Positions 1 to 6,667 of a stretch of DNA of 23,178 bases are shown here, one piece after another. How positions within the stretch are numbered: the stretch's first letter is position 1; the number at the start of each line of letters is the position of its first letter. Under the pieces are notes generated by a model. That model was not told the origin of the DNA and searched no databases. It was given only the letters and a program-made list of their open reading frames with translations. The position numbers and the translations under genes were made by a program. This stretch comes from CAYSLZ01 sp964468355 (GTDB lineage Bacteria; Patescibacteriota; Microgenomatia; UBA12405; JAHJSD01): contig CAYXSV010000003.1 of NCBI GenBank assembly GCA_964468355.1, forward strand, positions 1 through 23,178, read 5' to 3'.

Positions 1-1455
1 GGCAAAAATTACCTGCTCGTTATCATCATAAATTAAGAATTTAAAATCCTTCCCCTTCGCGCTCCACCAAAGCAACGGCTGAACAGAAAATTTTAAATCA
101 ATATTCGGCCGAACATCAACCTGCCAATCAACAGGGTTTGAAACCGGCTCTCCACTTTTATAAATCATGAATCGTAAATCATAATTCGCTATTTTGTCTC
201 CGGTTTTTAAAGATAAACTCTGCCGTTTTGTTTCAAACGGAGCAACTGACCGTAAATCAGAAAAAAAGTATTCAAACGAGTTTGACTCAGCTCCAATTAA
301 TTTCAAATTATAACTCTCTTCTTTGTCCCAAATCGCCTGTCCCTCGTTGGTAATATCGACAAAAAATTTATAAGTCGAATTATGAATTAATTTCTTTGGC
401 GGTAAATCTTTAATTTTTAGAATTTGCTTTTGTTCAGGTTGACCGGCTGTTTTTGAAATACCCAAAACCATTTCATACTGTGGATAAAACTCGCCGTTAT
501 TTGGCTTCCGCCAGGAAAAATGGTCAAACGGCTCACCTTGGTAGTTAAATATAAACGGTGTAATTGCCACTATCCTTTCATCCGGTAAAATACGGCTGAA
601 ATAGGTTTTAAAATTTTTCGCTACCTGATCAGCAGAGTAAAAGCCGGTTTGGCCGGATAAGCCCTCAAAATGCGGCCATCCGGTTTCGGTTATGAATACC
701 GGTAAATCCTTTTTAACTCCAAAACTCCGTAATAAACTTAACTCCCATTGATAATTTAAAACCGTATTCCGGCCGCTGGCAGTTGGTGAACCAACATAAC
801 CGTGGTTCGGATAAGAATGACTAGCCCAGCCGTCAATATTTTCAAACAATTCCGGCAATCCACCGTCAAGTGCTAAATGCATTTGCCGAAAAAACTCTGT
901 TTGGTTTTCAAAAGCCAACGGCTGGCTCGGCGCCGCTGAATCAAATCCAGCCATCATTACAAAAAAATCAGAACTTTGTTCGTTTAGTTTCTTTGAAAAC
1001 TTTTCAACTATTGATGCATAATTTTTCGGGTCAACCGCCCCACCCCATTCTGCCCCGTGATTGGGCTCGTTAAATAAAACAATGTACCTATTCTTAACTA
1101 CCCAGTTTAAAGAATTCAAAAAATTAATCCAACCGTCAATATCCGTTTCATTTGGACATCGCCAAAAACCGCCTTCTTCAGGTCGAGTAGCTAATCTAAC
1201 AATTGGAATCAAATGCAGTTCACGCATCCGGTCAAAAACATCCTGCCATTTCTGTCTATTCAAATCGTCTTCTTGCATAACTACGGTAACGTATCCCCAA
1301 TCACCGCCGGAAGAATTAACCAATTCTGCCACCTGTCGAAGCTCACCATCCTCCGGCACCGCCACATGCATCCCAAACTTATTATTCTTCGCCCCAACTC
1401 CGCTACTACTAACTAACAATATCAAAATAAACGCTAAAACTACTTTTTTTAACAT
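1..1455 (-). CDS. Secreted glycoside hydrolase-like protein, clan GH-A type (3' end cut by window edge)
   Basis: An open frame of 485 codons runs from ATG at 1455 to the left edge with no stop, so the C-terminus is missing. Residues 1-22 look like a signal peptide (LKK, then a hydrophobic run, then GVGA), suggesting export. The next ~330 residues resemble a TIM-barrel glycosidase: FNEPNH carries a likely acid/base Glu and FITETGWP a likely nucleophile Glu, the two-glutamate layout of clan GH-A (GH5, GH17 and GH39 are members). From about residue 365 a beta-rich segment (FVDITNEGQAIW) resembles an Ig-like domain. The substrate cannot be read from the sequence. The start is supported by an extended -10 box only 5 nt upstream. 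Alternatively it is a non-catalytic barrel protein. The coding region is clear; the exact family is not. Confidence 0.75.
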   Translation of the reverse strand, partial: MLKKVVLAFILILLVSSSGVGAKNNKFGMHVAVPEDGELRQVAELVNSSGGDWGYVTVVMQEDDLNRQKWQDVFDRMRELHLIPIVRLATRPEEGGFWRCPNETDIDGWINFLNSLNWVVKNRYIVLFNEPNHGAEWGGAVDPKNYASIVEKFSKKLNEQSSDFFVMMAGFDSAAPSQPLAFENQTEFFRQMHLALDGGLPELFENIDGWASHSYPNHGYVGSPTASGRNTVLNYQWELSLLRSFGVKKDLPVFITETGWPHFEGLSGQTGFYSADQVAKNFKTYFSRILPDERIVAITPFIFNYQGEPFDHFSWRKPNNGEFYPQYEMVLGISKTAGQPEQKQILKIKDLPPKKLIHNSTYKFFVDITNEGQAIWDKEESYNLKLIGAESNSFEYFFSDLRSVAPFETKRQSLSLKTGDKIANYDLRFMIYKSGEPVSNPVDWQVDVRPNIDLKFSVQPLLWWSAKGKDFKFLIYDDNEQVIFA

Positions 1456-1460
1456 ACTTA

Positions 1461-1469
1461 ATTCTACCA
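1461..1469 (-). promoter_or_regulatory. Extended -10 promoter of the glycosidase gene
   Basis: TGGTAGAAT (TGn plus TAGAAT) ends 5 nt before ATG at 1455, so transcription should begin at or next to the start codon. No Shine-Dalgarno is present. Confidence 0.5.
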
Positions 1470-1498
1470 AATCCAATTCAATAGTTTAATGGCAATAA

Positions 1499-1519
1499 CA
1501 AGCTAAAACTTGCTACTAC
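1499..1519. repeat. Degenerate REP-like hairpin
   Basis: A weak hairpin followed by GCTACTAC (reverse of GTAGTAGC), the same head found in the intact REP-like units at 2472-2520 and 5929-6010. The stem is eroded. It lies between the divergent glycosidase and the 61-residue gene. Confidence 0.5.
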
Positions 1520-1570
1520 AAAAAAAGGTCAAAACAGACTTCTTCAAAACTAGCAAATCTTATAATATTT

Positions 1571-1579
1571 TGATAAAAT
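1571..1579 (+). promoter_or_regulatory. Extended -10 promoter of the 61-residue gene
   Basis: TGATAAAAT sits 8 nt before ATG at 1588, predicting a leaderless or near-leaderless transcript. A consensus TATAAT at 1561-1566 is an alternative that would give a leader of about 15 nt. Confidence 0.4.
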
Positions 1580-1587
1580 TTGTCAAT

Positions 1588-1773
1588 ATGAATAAAACTA
1601 CTGAAAGAAAAATTGATGAAACCGTGTGGATACAATTTACTAATGGTAATCCGGATATAGAAGAAATTGCTCAGGAAACGATTACGGCACGTGAGCAAGG
1701 TACTGAATTACCCAGTCGAATGGCCGAACTAATTGAAGATACCGAAAATCACTACAATGATTCGAATGATTAG
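1588..1773 (+). CDS. Small acidic hypothetical protein (61 aa)
   Basis: I do not recognise this protein. The frame is open further upstream, but ATG at 1588 (MNKTTERKIDE) is preferred because the -10 boxes lie just before it and the upstream codons overlap a REP remnant. The product is small, soluble and acidic (many Glu and Asp, ending NDSND), with no membrane segment or cysteine. It converges on the DedA-type gene, whose stop is 5 nt away. It could be a regulatory or antitoxin-like protein, but nothing in the sequence shows that. Confidence 0.5.
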   Translation: MNKTTERKIDETVWIQFTNGNPDIEEIAQETITAREQGTELPSRMAELIEDTENHYNDSND

Positions 1774-1778
1774 AGTAT

Positions 1779-2447
1779 TTATTTGTTGTTCTGGCGTAAG
1801 TTTTCCAGCCATTTTTCACGTTTAAAGTAAGCCCAAAGAAGCAAACCTCCGATGAGAAGAACAAAAACCAAATTCATAATTGTCCCAAAACTATCCAAAC
1901 CATCGGCAATTGAAAATAATGCCTCGCCGCTTCGCCAGCCGATCCAGCCGAGGATTATTCCTCTAACTAACAATCCAAGAGCGGTAGTCGCATAATACGT
2001 AATCGGTTTAATTCTTATTGCTCCGCAGGCGGCTGAAAATAAAACCGACGGAACTATTGGTATTGCCCGGGAAATAAAAATCACCAAAGCGTCATAATAA
2101 TTATCTCTAAAATATTTTTCTTTGACTAGTTCGACATCATTCCAAGTAATTTCCAACCACCGGCTGAATTTATTAATCAACCACTTGCCGCCATACCAAG
2201 CAGCTAAATAAACAATTGTTGACCCGATTGTTGACCCGATTGCAAAAGGTAAAGCCGCTTTTAAAAAAATTGTTTTCAATATTTCCAAAAAGCCGGCTAC
2301 ATTTTGGGGAACAAAAATAAATCCGGCAGCCATCGGAATCACCGGCGACGGTATCGGAACAATTACCTGCTCTACTAATCCGGCAATAATCACACTAATT
2401 ACACCGTTGTTTTTTATCGCTTCGAAAATTATCTGGGCAAAATCCAT
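1779..2447 (-). CDS. DedA/SNARE-associated family membrane protein
   Basis: A 222-residue polytopic membrane protein. Two features match the DedA (SNARE-associated/VTT) family: GSTIGSTIVYLAAWYGGKWL in the first half, and later a segment with SRAIPIVPSVLFSAACG, comparable to the family pattern R-x2-P-x2-R/S followed by a Gly-rich turn. An early VIVPIPSPVIP stretch fits the first re-entrant hairpin. DedA proteins act in the inner membrane in lipid-carrier flipping (undecaprenyl phosphate, phosphatidylethanolamine) and membrane homeostasis; which substrate applies here is unknown. ATG at 2447 follows an extended -10 box by 7 nt. The gene stands alone, with repeats upstream. Confidence 0.8.
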   Translation of the reverse strand: MDFAQIIFEAIKNNGVISVIIAGLVEQVIVPIPSPVIPMAAGFIFVPQNVAGFLEILKTIFLKAALPFAIGSTIGSTIVYLAAWYGGKWLINKFSRWLEITWNDVELVKEKYFRDNYYDALVIFISRAIPIVPSVLFSAACGAIRIKPITYYATTALGLLVRGIILGWIGWRSGEALFSIADGLDSFGTIMNLVFVLLIGGLLLWAYFKREKWLENLRQNNK

Positions 2448-2454
2448 AATTTAT

Positions 2455-2463
2455 ATGATAACA
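2455..2463 (-). promoter_or_regulatory. Extended -10 promoter of the DedA-type gene
   Basis: TGTTATCAT on the minus strand, 7 nt before ATG at 2447, with no Shine-Dalgarno. A leaderless transcript is predicted. Confidence 0.5.
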
Positions 2464-2471
2464 CACATCCT

Positions 2472-2520
2472 GTAGTAGCGGACTTAAGTCCGCGTGACGC
2501 AGACTAAAGTCTGCTATTAC
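2472..2520. repeat. Inverted pair of REP-like hairpins (BIME-like), heads outward
   Basis: Unit 1 is GTAGTAGC running into the perfect palindrome GCGGACTTAAGTCCGC (2478-2493). Unit 2 is GCAGACTAAAGTCTGC (2499-2514) followed by TATTAC, i.e. a GTAATAGC head on the other strand. The units are 5 nt apart. The hairpin with a conserved GTAG-type foot is the layout of REP elements mobilised by RAYT (TnpA-REP) transposases. No such transposase is in the window. Confidence 0.8.
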
Positions 2521-2532
2521 GTACTGTTAGTT

Positions 2533-2585
2533 GTAGGGATGAATTCACGTGTCCGCCCAAGACAAACACATTGGTTTGTCCCTAC
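2533..2585. repeat. TGTAGGG-family palindromic element, long variant
   Basis: GTAGGGA (2533-2539) pairs with TCCCTAC (2579-2585). An inner hairpin GACAAAC/GTTTGTC lies at 2561-2580. The outer arms match the 30-bp palindromes at 6629-6658 and 22007-22036. The TAG stop of the adjacent pduO-like gene (2582-2584) lies inside the right arm. Confidence 0.7.
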
Positions 2586-3070
2586 GACAATGAGAGTAAA
2601 AATAAAAACCAGGACAAACGGTTGAAGTAATCAAGAAATTCTTGGGGTAGGTCTTGATGGCGGTTTAAAGAAATTAAACGCCTCTCGGCTGTTCTAACTG
2701 CCACCCGGGCCGAATTTAACCTTACTTCCAATTCCGATTTGCCGGGTAAAATAAAATTCTTTGGGATATCAACATTGTCTTCTAAACTTTTAATTTGATT
2801 TTTCAGCCAGTTTAATTTCTGATTTGTTTCACCTCCAAGGTGCGACCACGCATCACCTTGGAGGTGGTTTTCCGGTTCACACTTGGCAACAACAGAAGAA
2901 AAAAAAGTAATATCTTTTTGAATTTGAGTTAAAATGTTAGTTATATTTTCTCCGGCTTCCAGTTTGGCTGAACCGATTTCAACACCACACCGATCCAAAC
3001 AGCCCAAAACTTCAAAAATTAAGTTATCTTTTTCAATTTTTTGACCGTTGATGGTGGAAGTTGTAGACAT
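2582..3070 (-). CDS. PduO-type cob(I)alamin adenosyltransferase-like protein
   Basis: A 162-residue protein resembling ATP:corrinoid adenosyltransferases of the PduO/MMAB type, which make adenosylcobalamin. The C-terminal half fits well: NFILPGKSELEVRLNSARVA (about 105-124), TAERR (127-131) and YFNRLSWFLF (148-157) parallel the family's F-x-LPGG, RxAER and NRLSDxLF motifs. GQKIEKDNL followed by GCLDRCGVEIGSAK parallels the N-terminal helix. However, the ATP-binding TGDxG motif at the N-terminus is absent, DELN reads DRCG, and the Asp of NRLSD is Trp, so activity is uncertain. Residues 69-82 (HLQGDAWSHLGGET) are encoded by an inserted palindrome. The TAG stop lies in a second palindrome. It lies downstream of, and on the same strand as, the B12-dependent ribonucleotide reductase, which supports the role. 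Confidence 0.72.
   Translation of the reverse strand: MSTTSTINGQKIEKDNLIFEVLGCLDRCGVEIGSAKLEAGENITNILTQIQKDITFFSSVVAKCEPENHLQGDAWSHLGGETNQKLNWLKNQIKSLEDNVDIPKNFILPGKSELEVRLNSARVAVRTAERRLISLNRHQDLPQEFLDYFNRLSWFLFLLSLS
2830..2866. repeat. Palindromic element inserted in frame inside the pduO-like gene
   Basis: Perfect 13-bp arms, CACCTCCAAGGTG (2830-2842) and CACCTTGGAGGTG (2854-2866), flank an 11-nt loop. On the coding strand it is read as HLQGDAWSHLGGET and leaves the frame intact. The segment falls between the family's first helices and the helix preceding the F-x-LPG motif, where homologues have a loop. A related element lies in mtaB at 16592-16629. Confidence 0.8.
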
Positions 3071-3076
3071 AAAAAT

Positions 3077-3085
3077 ATCTTATCA
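3077..3085 (-). promoter_or_regulatory. Extended -10 promoter of the pduO-like gene
   Basis: TGATAAGAT on the minus strand, 6 nt before ATG at 3070, with no Shine-Dalgarno. The gene therefore appears to have its own leaderless promoter rather than relying only on read-through from the reductase gene. Confidence 0.5.
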
Positions 3086-3129
3086 TAAAAAACATTCTCC
3101 GTTATTATACGACGATCGTCGGATAATAA

Positions 3130-5448
3130 TTAACACTTTGAATAACCGCAGGAGATACACTTAGCACAACCCTCTTCTAAAACCAAGGTTGCATTGCCGC
3201 AATCGGGACAAATATCCTTTCTTTTACTTCCATTTACCTCAAGCGACTGTTGTTCAGAAATTACTTCCACTTTACCGCCTTTTCCATTTTCACTGATATG
3301 TTTTCTTAAAACTTTAGCAATTCCGTCTGCTAAAGAACGAACTCTTTTTTTACCAAAACCAATAGATTCACCGCCGCCGATTCCTTCTAATTGGTCAATA
3401 ATCAGGCCGGTAACTTCTTTAGCAGAAAGCCCCGGTGATGAAATACGCAAGCAAAGTGAAATTAATCTCCCCATTGCCTCGGCATCAGCAGCAACGTCAG
3501 ACCCGGCCTTGCCGACATTGATAAACATTTCTAAAGGATGATCAGTTTTACCGTTATGGTTAACAGTTACAAAGGCGGTTCCAACCGGCGTTTCCACCCG
3601 ATAAGTATATCCCTTAACCGCTGTCGGCCGCGGTTTAACACTAAACTTCTCATCTTCGGAAACGGATTTTTCTTCATCTACTCCCGATGTCAAAACCTGC
3701 TCCCCTTTACAGCCGTTGCGGAAAACAGTTATTCCACTACACCCTTCCTTATAAGCAAGCAAAATCGCCTCTTTAACATCTTCTTTACTTGCTTCGTTAG
3801 GTAAATTTATTGTTTTTGAAACAGCATTATCAAGATATTTCTGAAAAGCCGCCTGCATCTTAACATGCCATTTCCAATTAATCTCATGGGCGGTTTTAAA
3901 AATACTTCTCATTCTTGAGGTAGCCGAATCCACCTGCCCTAAATGCCCTTCTTTTTTTACTTCCTTAACCACCTGCCGGCCATTTTTATATTTACTCATT
4001 GCTCTTTCAAAAAAAGGATTGACAAACTGAAGTTTTCTTTCACCGACCGTATGGGTAAACGCCAAAGCAAAAATCGGCTCGATTCCTGAAGAACAACCGG
4101 CAATGATTGAAATTGAACCGGTAGGGGCAATAGTAGTTATTGTCGCATTCCTTTTTGGTTTACCGTCTTTATAAATTGACTTTTTAAAATTAGGAAATGC
4201 CTCTTTTTCTTCAGCCAGTTTCTCCGACTCATCCCAACCGGTGTCGGAAATAAACTTCATAATTTTACGGCCCAATTTTACTCCTTCATCGCTGTCATAA
4301 GCGATCCTCATCTGAAAAAGCAAATCCGCCCATCCCATAACGCCCAAACCAATTCTTCGATTTGCTTTAACTGATTCTTCAATCTCCGGTAAAGGAAAAG
4401 GGTTAACGTCAATTACGTTATCCAAAAAACGAACTGAAAGACGAACTATATTCTCTAATTTATCCCAATCAATTTTGTACCCCCTACCCCGGCGTTTAAC
4501 CATTTTACCTAAATTAATACTTCCCAAATTACATGATTCATTGGGATAAAGCGGCTGTTCTCCACAAGGATTAGTTGCTTCAACCGGGCCCATCTCCGGC
4601 ACCGGATTAGCCGTTCCCTTATTAATTCGGTCAAGCCAAACTACACCCGGGTCACCGGAAGCCCACGATGCTTCAATAATTCGATTAAAAACTTCTTCGG
4701 CTGACTTTGCCGCCATTTTTTCACCCTCTTTCCAGCGCCCGTTATCTCTTTTCGGCCATCCTTCATTAGCCCGGAAATAATAGTCATCTTTATTATCCAA
4801 GGCGTCCATAAACTCTTCGGTTATTCCAACCGAAATATTAAAATTAGTGATACCGCCATCAAGTTTGCAACGAATGAATTCTTCAACATCCGGATGATCG
4901 ACACGCAAAACCCCCATATTGGCACCTCGTCGGCGACCGCCCTGCTTAACTTGTTCCGTAGCTGAATCAAAAACCCGCATAAATGAAATTGGACCGGAAG
5001 CAACACCGCCGCTTTTTTTAACCCGGCTTCCTCTGGGACGCAAACGGCTGAAAGCAAAACCGGTTCCTCCGCCTGATTGGTGGACGACAGCGGCATTTTT
5101 AACTGCCGAAAAAATACCCTCTATTGAATCACCAACCGGTAAAACATAACAACCAGAATACTGAAGATCACTTCCCCGGCCAGCGTTCATTAATGTCGGC
5201 GAATTAGGCATAAAATATTTTTCCGCCATCATTGAATAGAACTTTTCTTTCCATTCCTTTATTTTTATTTCTGAAGCACCATACTGTCTTTCAACTTCCG
5301 CCATTTCATCGGCAACACGCCAAACCATTTCCTCAGGAGTTTCTATAATTTCTCCTTTACTGTTTTTTCTTAAATAACGTTCTTTTAAAATTCTAAGCGC
5401 TTGCGATGACCAATCAGCTTTTTTAAATTTCTTTTTTTTAGACGGCAT
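3130..5448 (-). CDS. nrdJ: Class II (adenosylcobalamin-dependent) ribonucleoside-diphosphate reductase
   Basis: A 772-residue reductase that makes deoxyribonucleotides using an adenosylcobalamin-derived thiyl radical. Visible motifs: PNSPTLMNAG (81-90); SGCYVLPVGDS with redox Cys100; GGGTGFAFSRLRPRG (126-140); NPCGEQP with Asn293, thiyl-radical Cys295 and Glu297; SCNLGSINL with the redox partner Cys306; and PTGSISIIAGCSSGIEP further on. The C-terminus ends in a zinc-finger-like CPDCG...CAKCISCG module typical of NrdJ, holding cysteines for active-site re-reduction. No ATP-cone is evident at the N-terminus. The frame extends upstream to ATG at 5559, but ATG at 5448 (MPSKKKKFKKADW) is preferred because the extra 37 residues are hydrophobic and unlike the family. 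A -10 box also lies 13 nt upstream of it. The cobalamin adenosyltransferase-like gene follows, which fits B12 use. Confidence 0.93.
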   Translation of the reverse strand: MPSKKKKFKKADWSSQALRILKERYLRKNSKGEIIETPEEMVWRVADEMAEVERQYGASEIKIKEWKEKFYSMMAEKYFMPNSPTLMNAGRGSDLQYSGCYVLPVGDSIEGIFSAVKNAAVVHQSGGGTGFAFSRLRPRGSRVKKSGGVASGPISFMRVFDSATEQVKQGGRRRGANMGVLRVDHPDVEEFIRCKLDGGITNFNISVGITEEFMDALDNKDDYYFRANEGWPKRDNGRWKEGEKMAAKSAEEVFNRIIEASWASGDPGVVWLDRINKGTANPVPEMGPVEATNPCGEQPLYPNESCNLGSINLGKMVKRRGRGYKIDWDKLENIVRLSVRFLDNVIDVNPFPLPEIEESVKANRRIGLGVMGWADLLFQMRIAYDSDEGVKLGRKIMKFISDTGWDESEKLAEEKEAFPNFKKSIYKDGKPKRNATITTIAPTGSISIIAGCSSGIEPIFALAFTHTVGERKLQFVNPFFERAMSKYKNGRQVVKEVKKEGHLGQVDSATSRMRSIFKTAHEINWKWHVKMQAAFQKYLDNAVSKTINLPNEASKEDVKEAILLAYKEGCSGITVFRNGCKGEQVLTSGVDEEKSVSEDEKFSVKPRPTAVKGYTYRVETPVGTAFVTVNHNGKTDHPLEMFINVGKAGSDVAADAEAMGRLISLCLRISSPGLSAKEVTGLIIDQLEGIGGGESIGFGKKRVRSLADGIAKVLRKHISENGKGGKVEVISEQQSLEVNGSKRKDICPDCGNATLVLEEGCAKCISCGYSKC

Positions 5449-5461
5449 TAAGATAATTGAA

Positions 5462-5470
5462 AATATAACA
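5462..5470 (-). promoter_or_regulatory. Candidate proximal promoter of nrdJ
   Basis: TGTTATATT (extended -10) on the minus strand ends 13 nt before ATG at 5448, giving a leader of only about 6-7 nt. Confidence 0.4.
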
Positions 5471-5545
5471 CAAATAAATAAATCTACTTTATCCGGGGGC
5501 AGACCGGAATTTTTCTTCACCGGGCAGGTGTTTAACAGTAACTCT

Positions 5546-5575
5546 ATTGTTATGGTCACATGGCAAGCATGTCAA
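5546..5575 (-). promoter_or_regulatory. Candidate distal promoter of nrdJ
   Basis: A consensus TTGACA (5570-5575, minus strand) is followed after 18 nt by AACAAT (5546-5551). It would give a leader of about 90 nt upstream of nrdJ. I see no NrdR-box pair and no convincing B12 riboswitch in this leader. Confidence 0.4.
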
Positions 5576-5617
5576 GTGGCAATTTCTGTATCAAAATCCA
5601 TCAATGTTTTATAATTG

Positions 5618-5702
5618 CCAATTAATTGGCCAATTTGAATTTTAACCAATTTTTGACCAATTCTAAAAATTAAAAAAGAATAAAGTATTTGTTCTACCAA
5701 TT
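5618..5702. repeat. Five CCAATT repeats upstream of secE
   Basis: CCAATT occurs at 5618, 5630, 5646, 5657 and 5697. The first two flank a short palindrome (CCAATTAATTGG). They lie in the ~280-bp gap between the divergent nrdJ and secE genes, just upstream of the secE -10 box. They could be a regulator's binding sites or drift of AT-rich sequence. Confidence 0.4.
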
Positions 5703-5715
5703 TTTATTAGAATTA

Positions 5716-5724
5716 TGTTACAAT
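5716..5724 (+). promoter_or_regulatory. Extended -10 promoter of the secE-nusG-rplK-rplA cluster
   Basis: TGTTACAAT ends 7 nt before the secE ATG at 5732, and there is no Shine-Dalgarno between them. The predicted transcription start is at or next to the start codon. No good -35 is visible, as expected for an extended -10 promoter. Confidence 0.55.
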
Positions 5725-5731
5725 AAAAACC

Positions 5732-5923
5732 ATGTTTAAAAAAACTAAACAATTCGTTGACGAAGTAATAAATGTAATCAGTGAAATTACTTGGCCAACC
5801 AAGGAAACTTTAATTCAACTGACAATTGTGGTATTATTAGTCACTGTTGCTATTGGTTCGCTCCTTGGCGCAGCAGATTTCCTTTTTACAAAATTAATTA
5901 GTTGGTTTACATTGATAAATTGA
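5732..5923 (+). CDS. secE: Preprotein translocase subunit SecE
   Basis: A 63-residue single-helix SecE, the clamp subunit of the SecYEG protein-export channel. The amphipathic N-terminal part ends in the family signature EITWPTKETL, followed by one transmembrane helix (about residues 28-55). The length is normal for the short bacterial form. It is followed by nusG, the standard order, though two REP-like hairpins separate the two genes. It stops at TGA, evidence for the standard code. The start is fixed by the -10 box immediately upstream. Confidence 0.93.
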   Translation: MFKKTKQFVDEVINVISEITWPTKETLIQLTIVVLLVTVAIGSLLGAADFLFTKLISWFTLIN

Positions 5924-5928
5924 AAAAC

Positions 5929-6010
5929 GCAGACTAAAGTCTGCTAGTACAAGTGGAGAGGTCAAAAACATTGGCTTTCTGCATTTTGTAATAGCGGGCT
6001 TCAGCCCGCG
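5929..6010. repeat. Inverted pair of REP-like hairpins, heads inward
   Basis: GCAGACTAAAGTCTGC (5929-5944) is followed by TAGTAC (reverse head). After 37 nt comes the forward head GTAATAGC at 5988, leading into GCGGGCTTCAGCCCGC (5994-6009). The first hairpin is identical to unit 2 at 2499-2514; the second has compensating changes in both arms, so pairing is preserved. It fills the secE-nusG gap and might form hairpins in the mRNA. Confidence 0.8.
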
Positions 6011-6021
6011 CAAATTGAATT

Positions 6022-6633
6022 ATGACTAAAAAACAAAAGAAAGATAAGACAAAGCGGCACGGAAAAAAGAAAAAAATCCGCTACCAAATAAGCGAAAAAA
6101 AAGCGCCTGAAAATGCGCAGTGGTATGTAGTACATACTTATTCAGGCCACGAATATAAAGTTACCCAAGCACTTAAACAAAGAGTAAAAACAATGGGATT
6201 AAGTGACAAAATTTTTGAGGTAATTGTTCCACTAAAGGATAAATTCGCCATTCGTAAAGGTGAAAAAATTAAGAAACAGGAAAAAGTTTTTCCCGGCTAC
6301 ATTCTTATAAAAATGGTTTTTTCGGATAATGCTTGGCTGATTGTTAGAACAACTCCGGGAATTACCGGATTTGTCGGGGCAAGCAAAAAACCTCAGCCAA
6401 TATCCAAAGAAGAAGTAGAAAAAATTATTACCACAATTAGTGAAAGCAAAGCGGAATATAAGGCAAAATACTCAATTGGCGAGCCGGTTAAAATCACCAG
6501 CGGCCCATTTGCCGAATTTCTAGGAACAGTTGAAGAGGTTGATAAGGAAAAAGGTAAATTAAAAATTCTTGTTTCTATTTTTGGACGTGAAACACCAGTA
6601 GAAGTTGATTTTTTACAAGTTAGTAAAATGTAG
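6022..6633 (+). CDS. nusG: Transcription termination/antitermination protein NusG
   Basis: A 203-residue NusG, the RNA polymerase-bound processivity and coupling factor. The NGN domain starts at about residue 34 (WYVVHTYSGHEYKV) and includes FPGYILIKMV and TPGITGFVG. A KOW domain follows (GEPVKITSGPFAEFLGTVEEV, ending VDFLQVSKM). The first ~30 residues are an extra Lys/Arg-rich tail (MTKKQKKDKTKRHGKKKKIR) not found in standard 175-180-residue NusG; it may bind nucleic acid or ribosomes. No Shine-Dalgarno precedes ATG at 6022. The TAG stop is the first part of the palindrome at 6629-6658. Confidence 0.95.
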   Translation: MTKKQKKDKTKRHGKKKKIRYQISEKKAPENAQWYVVHTYSGHEYKVTQALKQRVKTMGLSDKIFEVIVPLKDKFAIRKGEKIKKQEKVFPGYILIKMVFSDNAWLIVRTTPGITGFVGASKKPQPISKEEVEKIITTISESKAEYKAKYSIGEPVKITSGPFAEFLGTVEEVDKEKGKLKILVSIFGRETPVEVDFLQVSKM

Positions 6634-6658
6634 GGACAGGTCGCGACCTGTCCGTACA
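6629..6658. repeat. TGTAGGG-family palindrome between nusG and rplK
   Basis: A 30-bp element with a perfect 20-bp core, GGACAGGTCGCGACCTGTCC (6634-6653), and outer arms TGTA/TACA (6629-6632 and 6655-6658). It contains the nusG stop codon TAG (6631-6633). It is followed by A-rich sequence, not a T-run, so it is not a normal intrinsic terminator for this operon. Confidence 0.85.
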
Positions 6659-6667
6659 AAAAATTGT

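Noticed and set aside
870..1489. Plus-strand open frames opposite the glycosidase
   Set aside because: They are antisense shadows of the 485-codon minus-strand frame, which has a signal peptide, the NEPN and ETGWP motifs and a promoter.
5449..5559. Longer N-terminus for nrdJ starting at 5559
   Set aside because: The extra 37 residues are hydrophobic and unlike reductases, and the candidate promoters at 5462-5470 and 5546-5575 overlap or follow that start.
5449..5575. Cobalamin riboswitch or NrdR boxes upstream of nrdJ
   Set aside because: GCCACTT near 5580 recalls a B12 box (GCCACTG), but the rest of the riboswitch structure is not visible, and no paired NrdR motif was found.
6629..6658. 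Rho-independent terminator after nusG
   Set aside because: The stem is followed by an A-rich stretch, not a T-run, and the next gene is rplK of the same operon.
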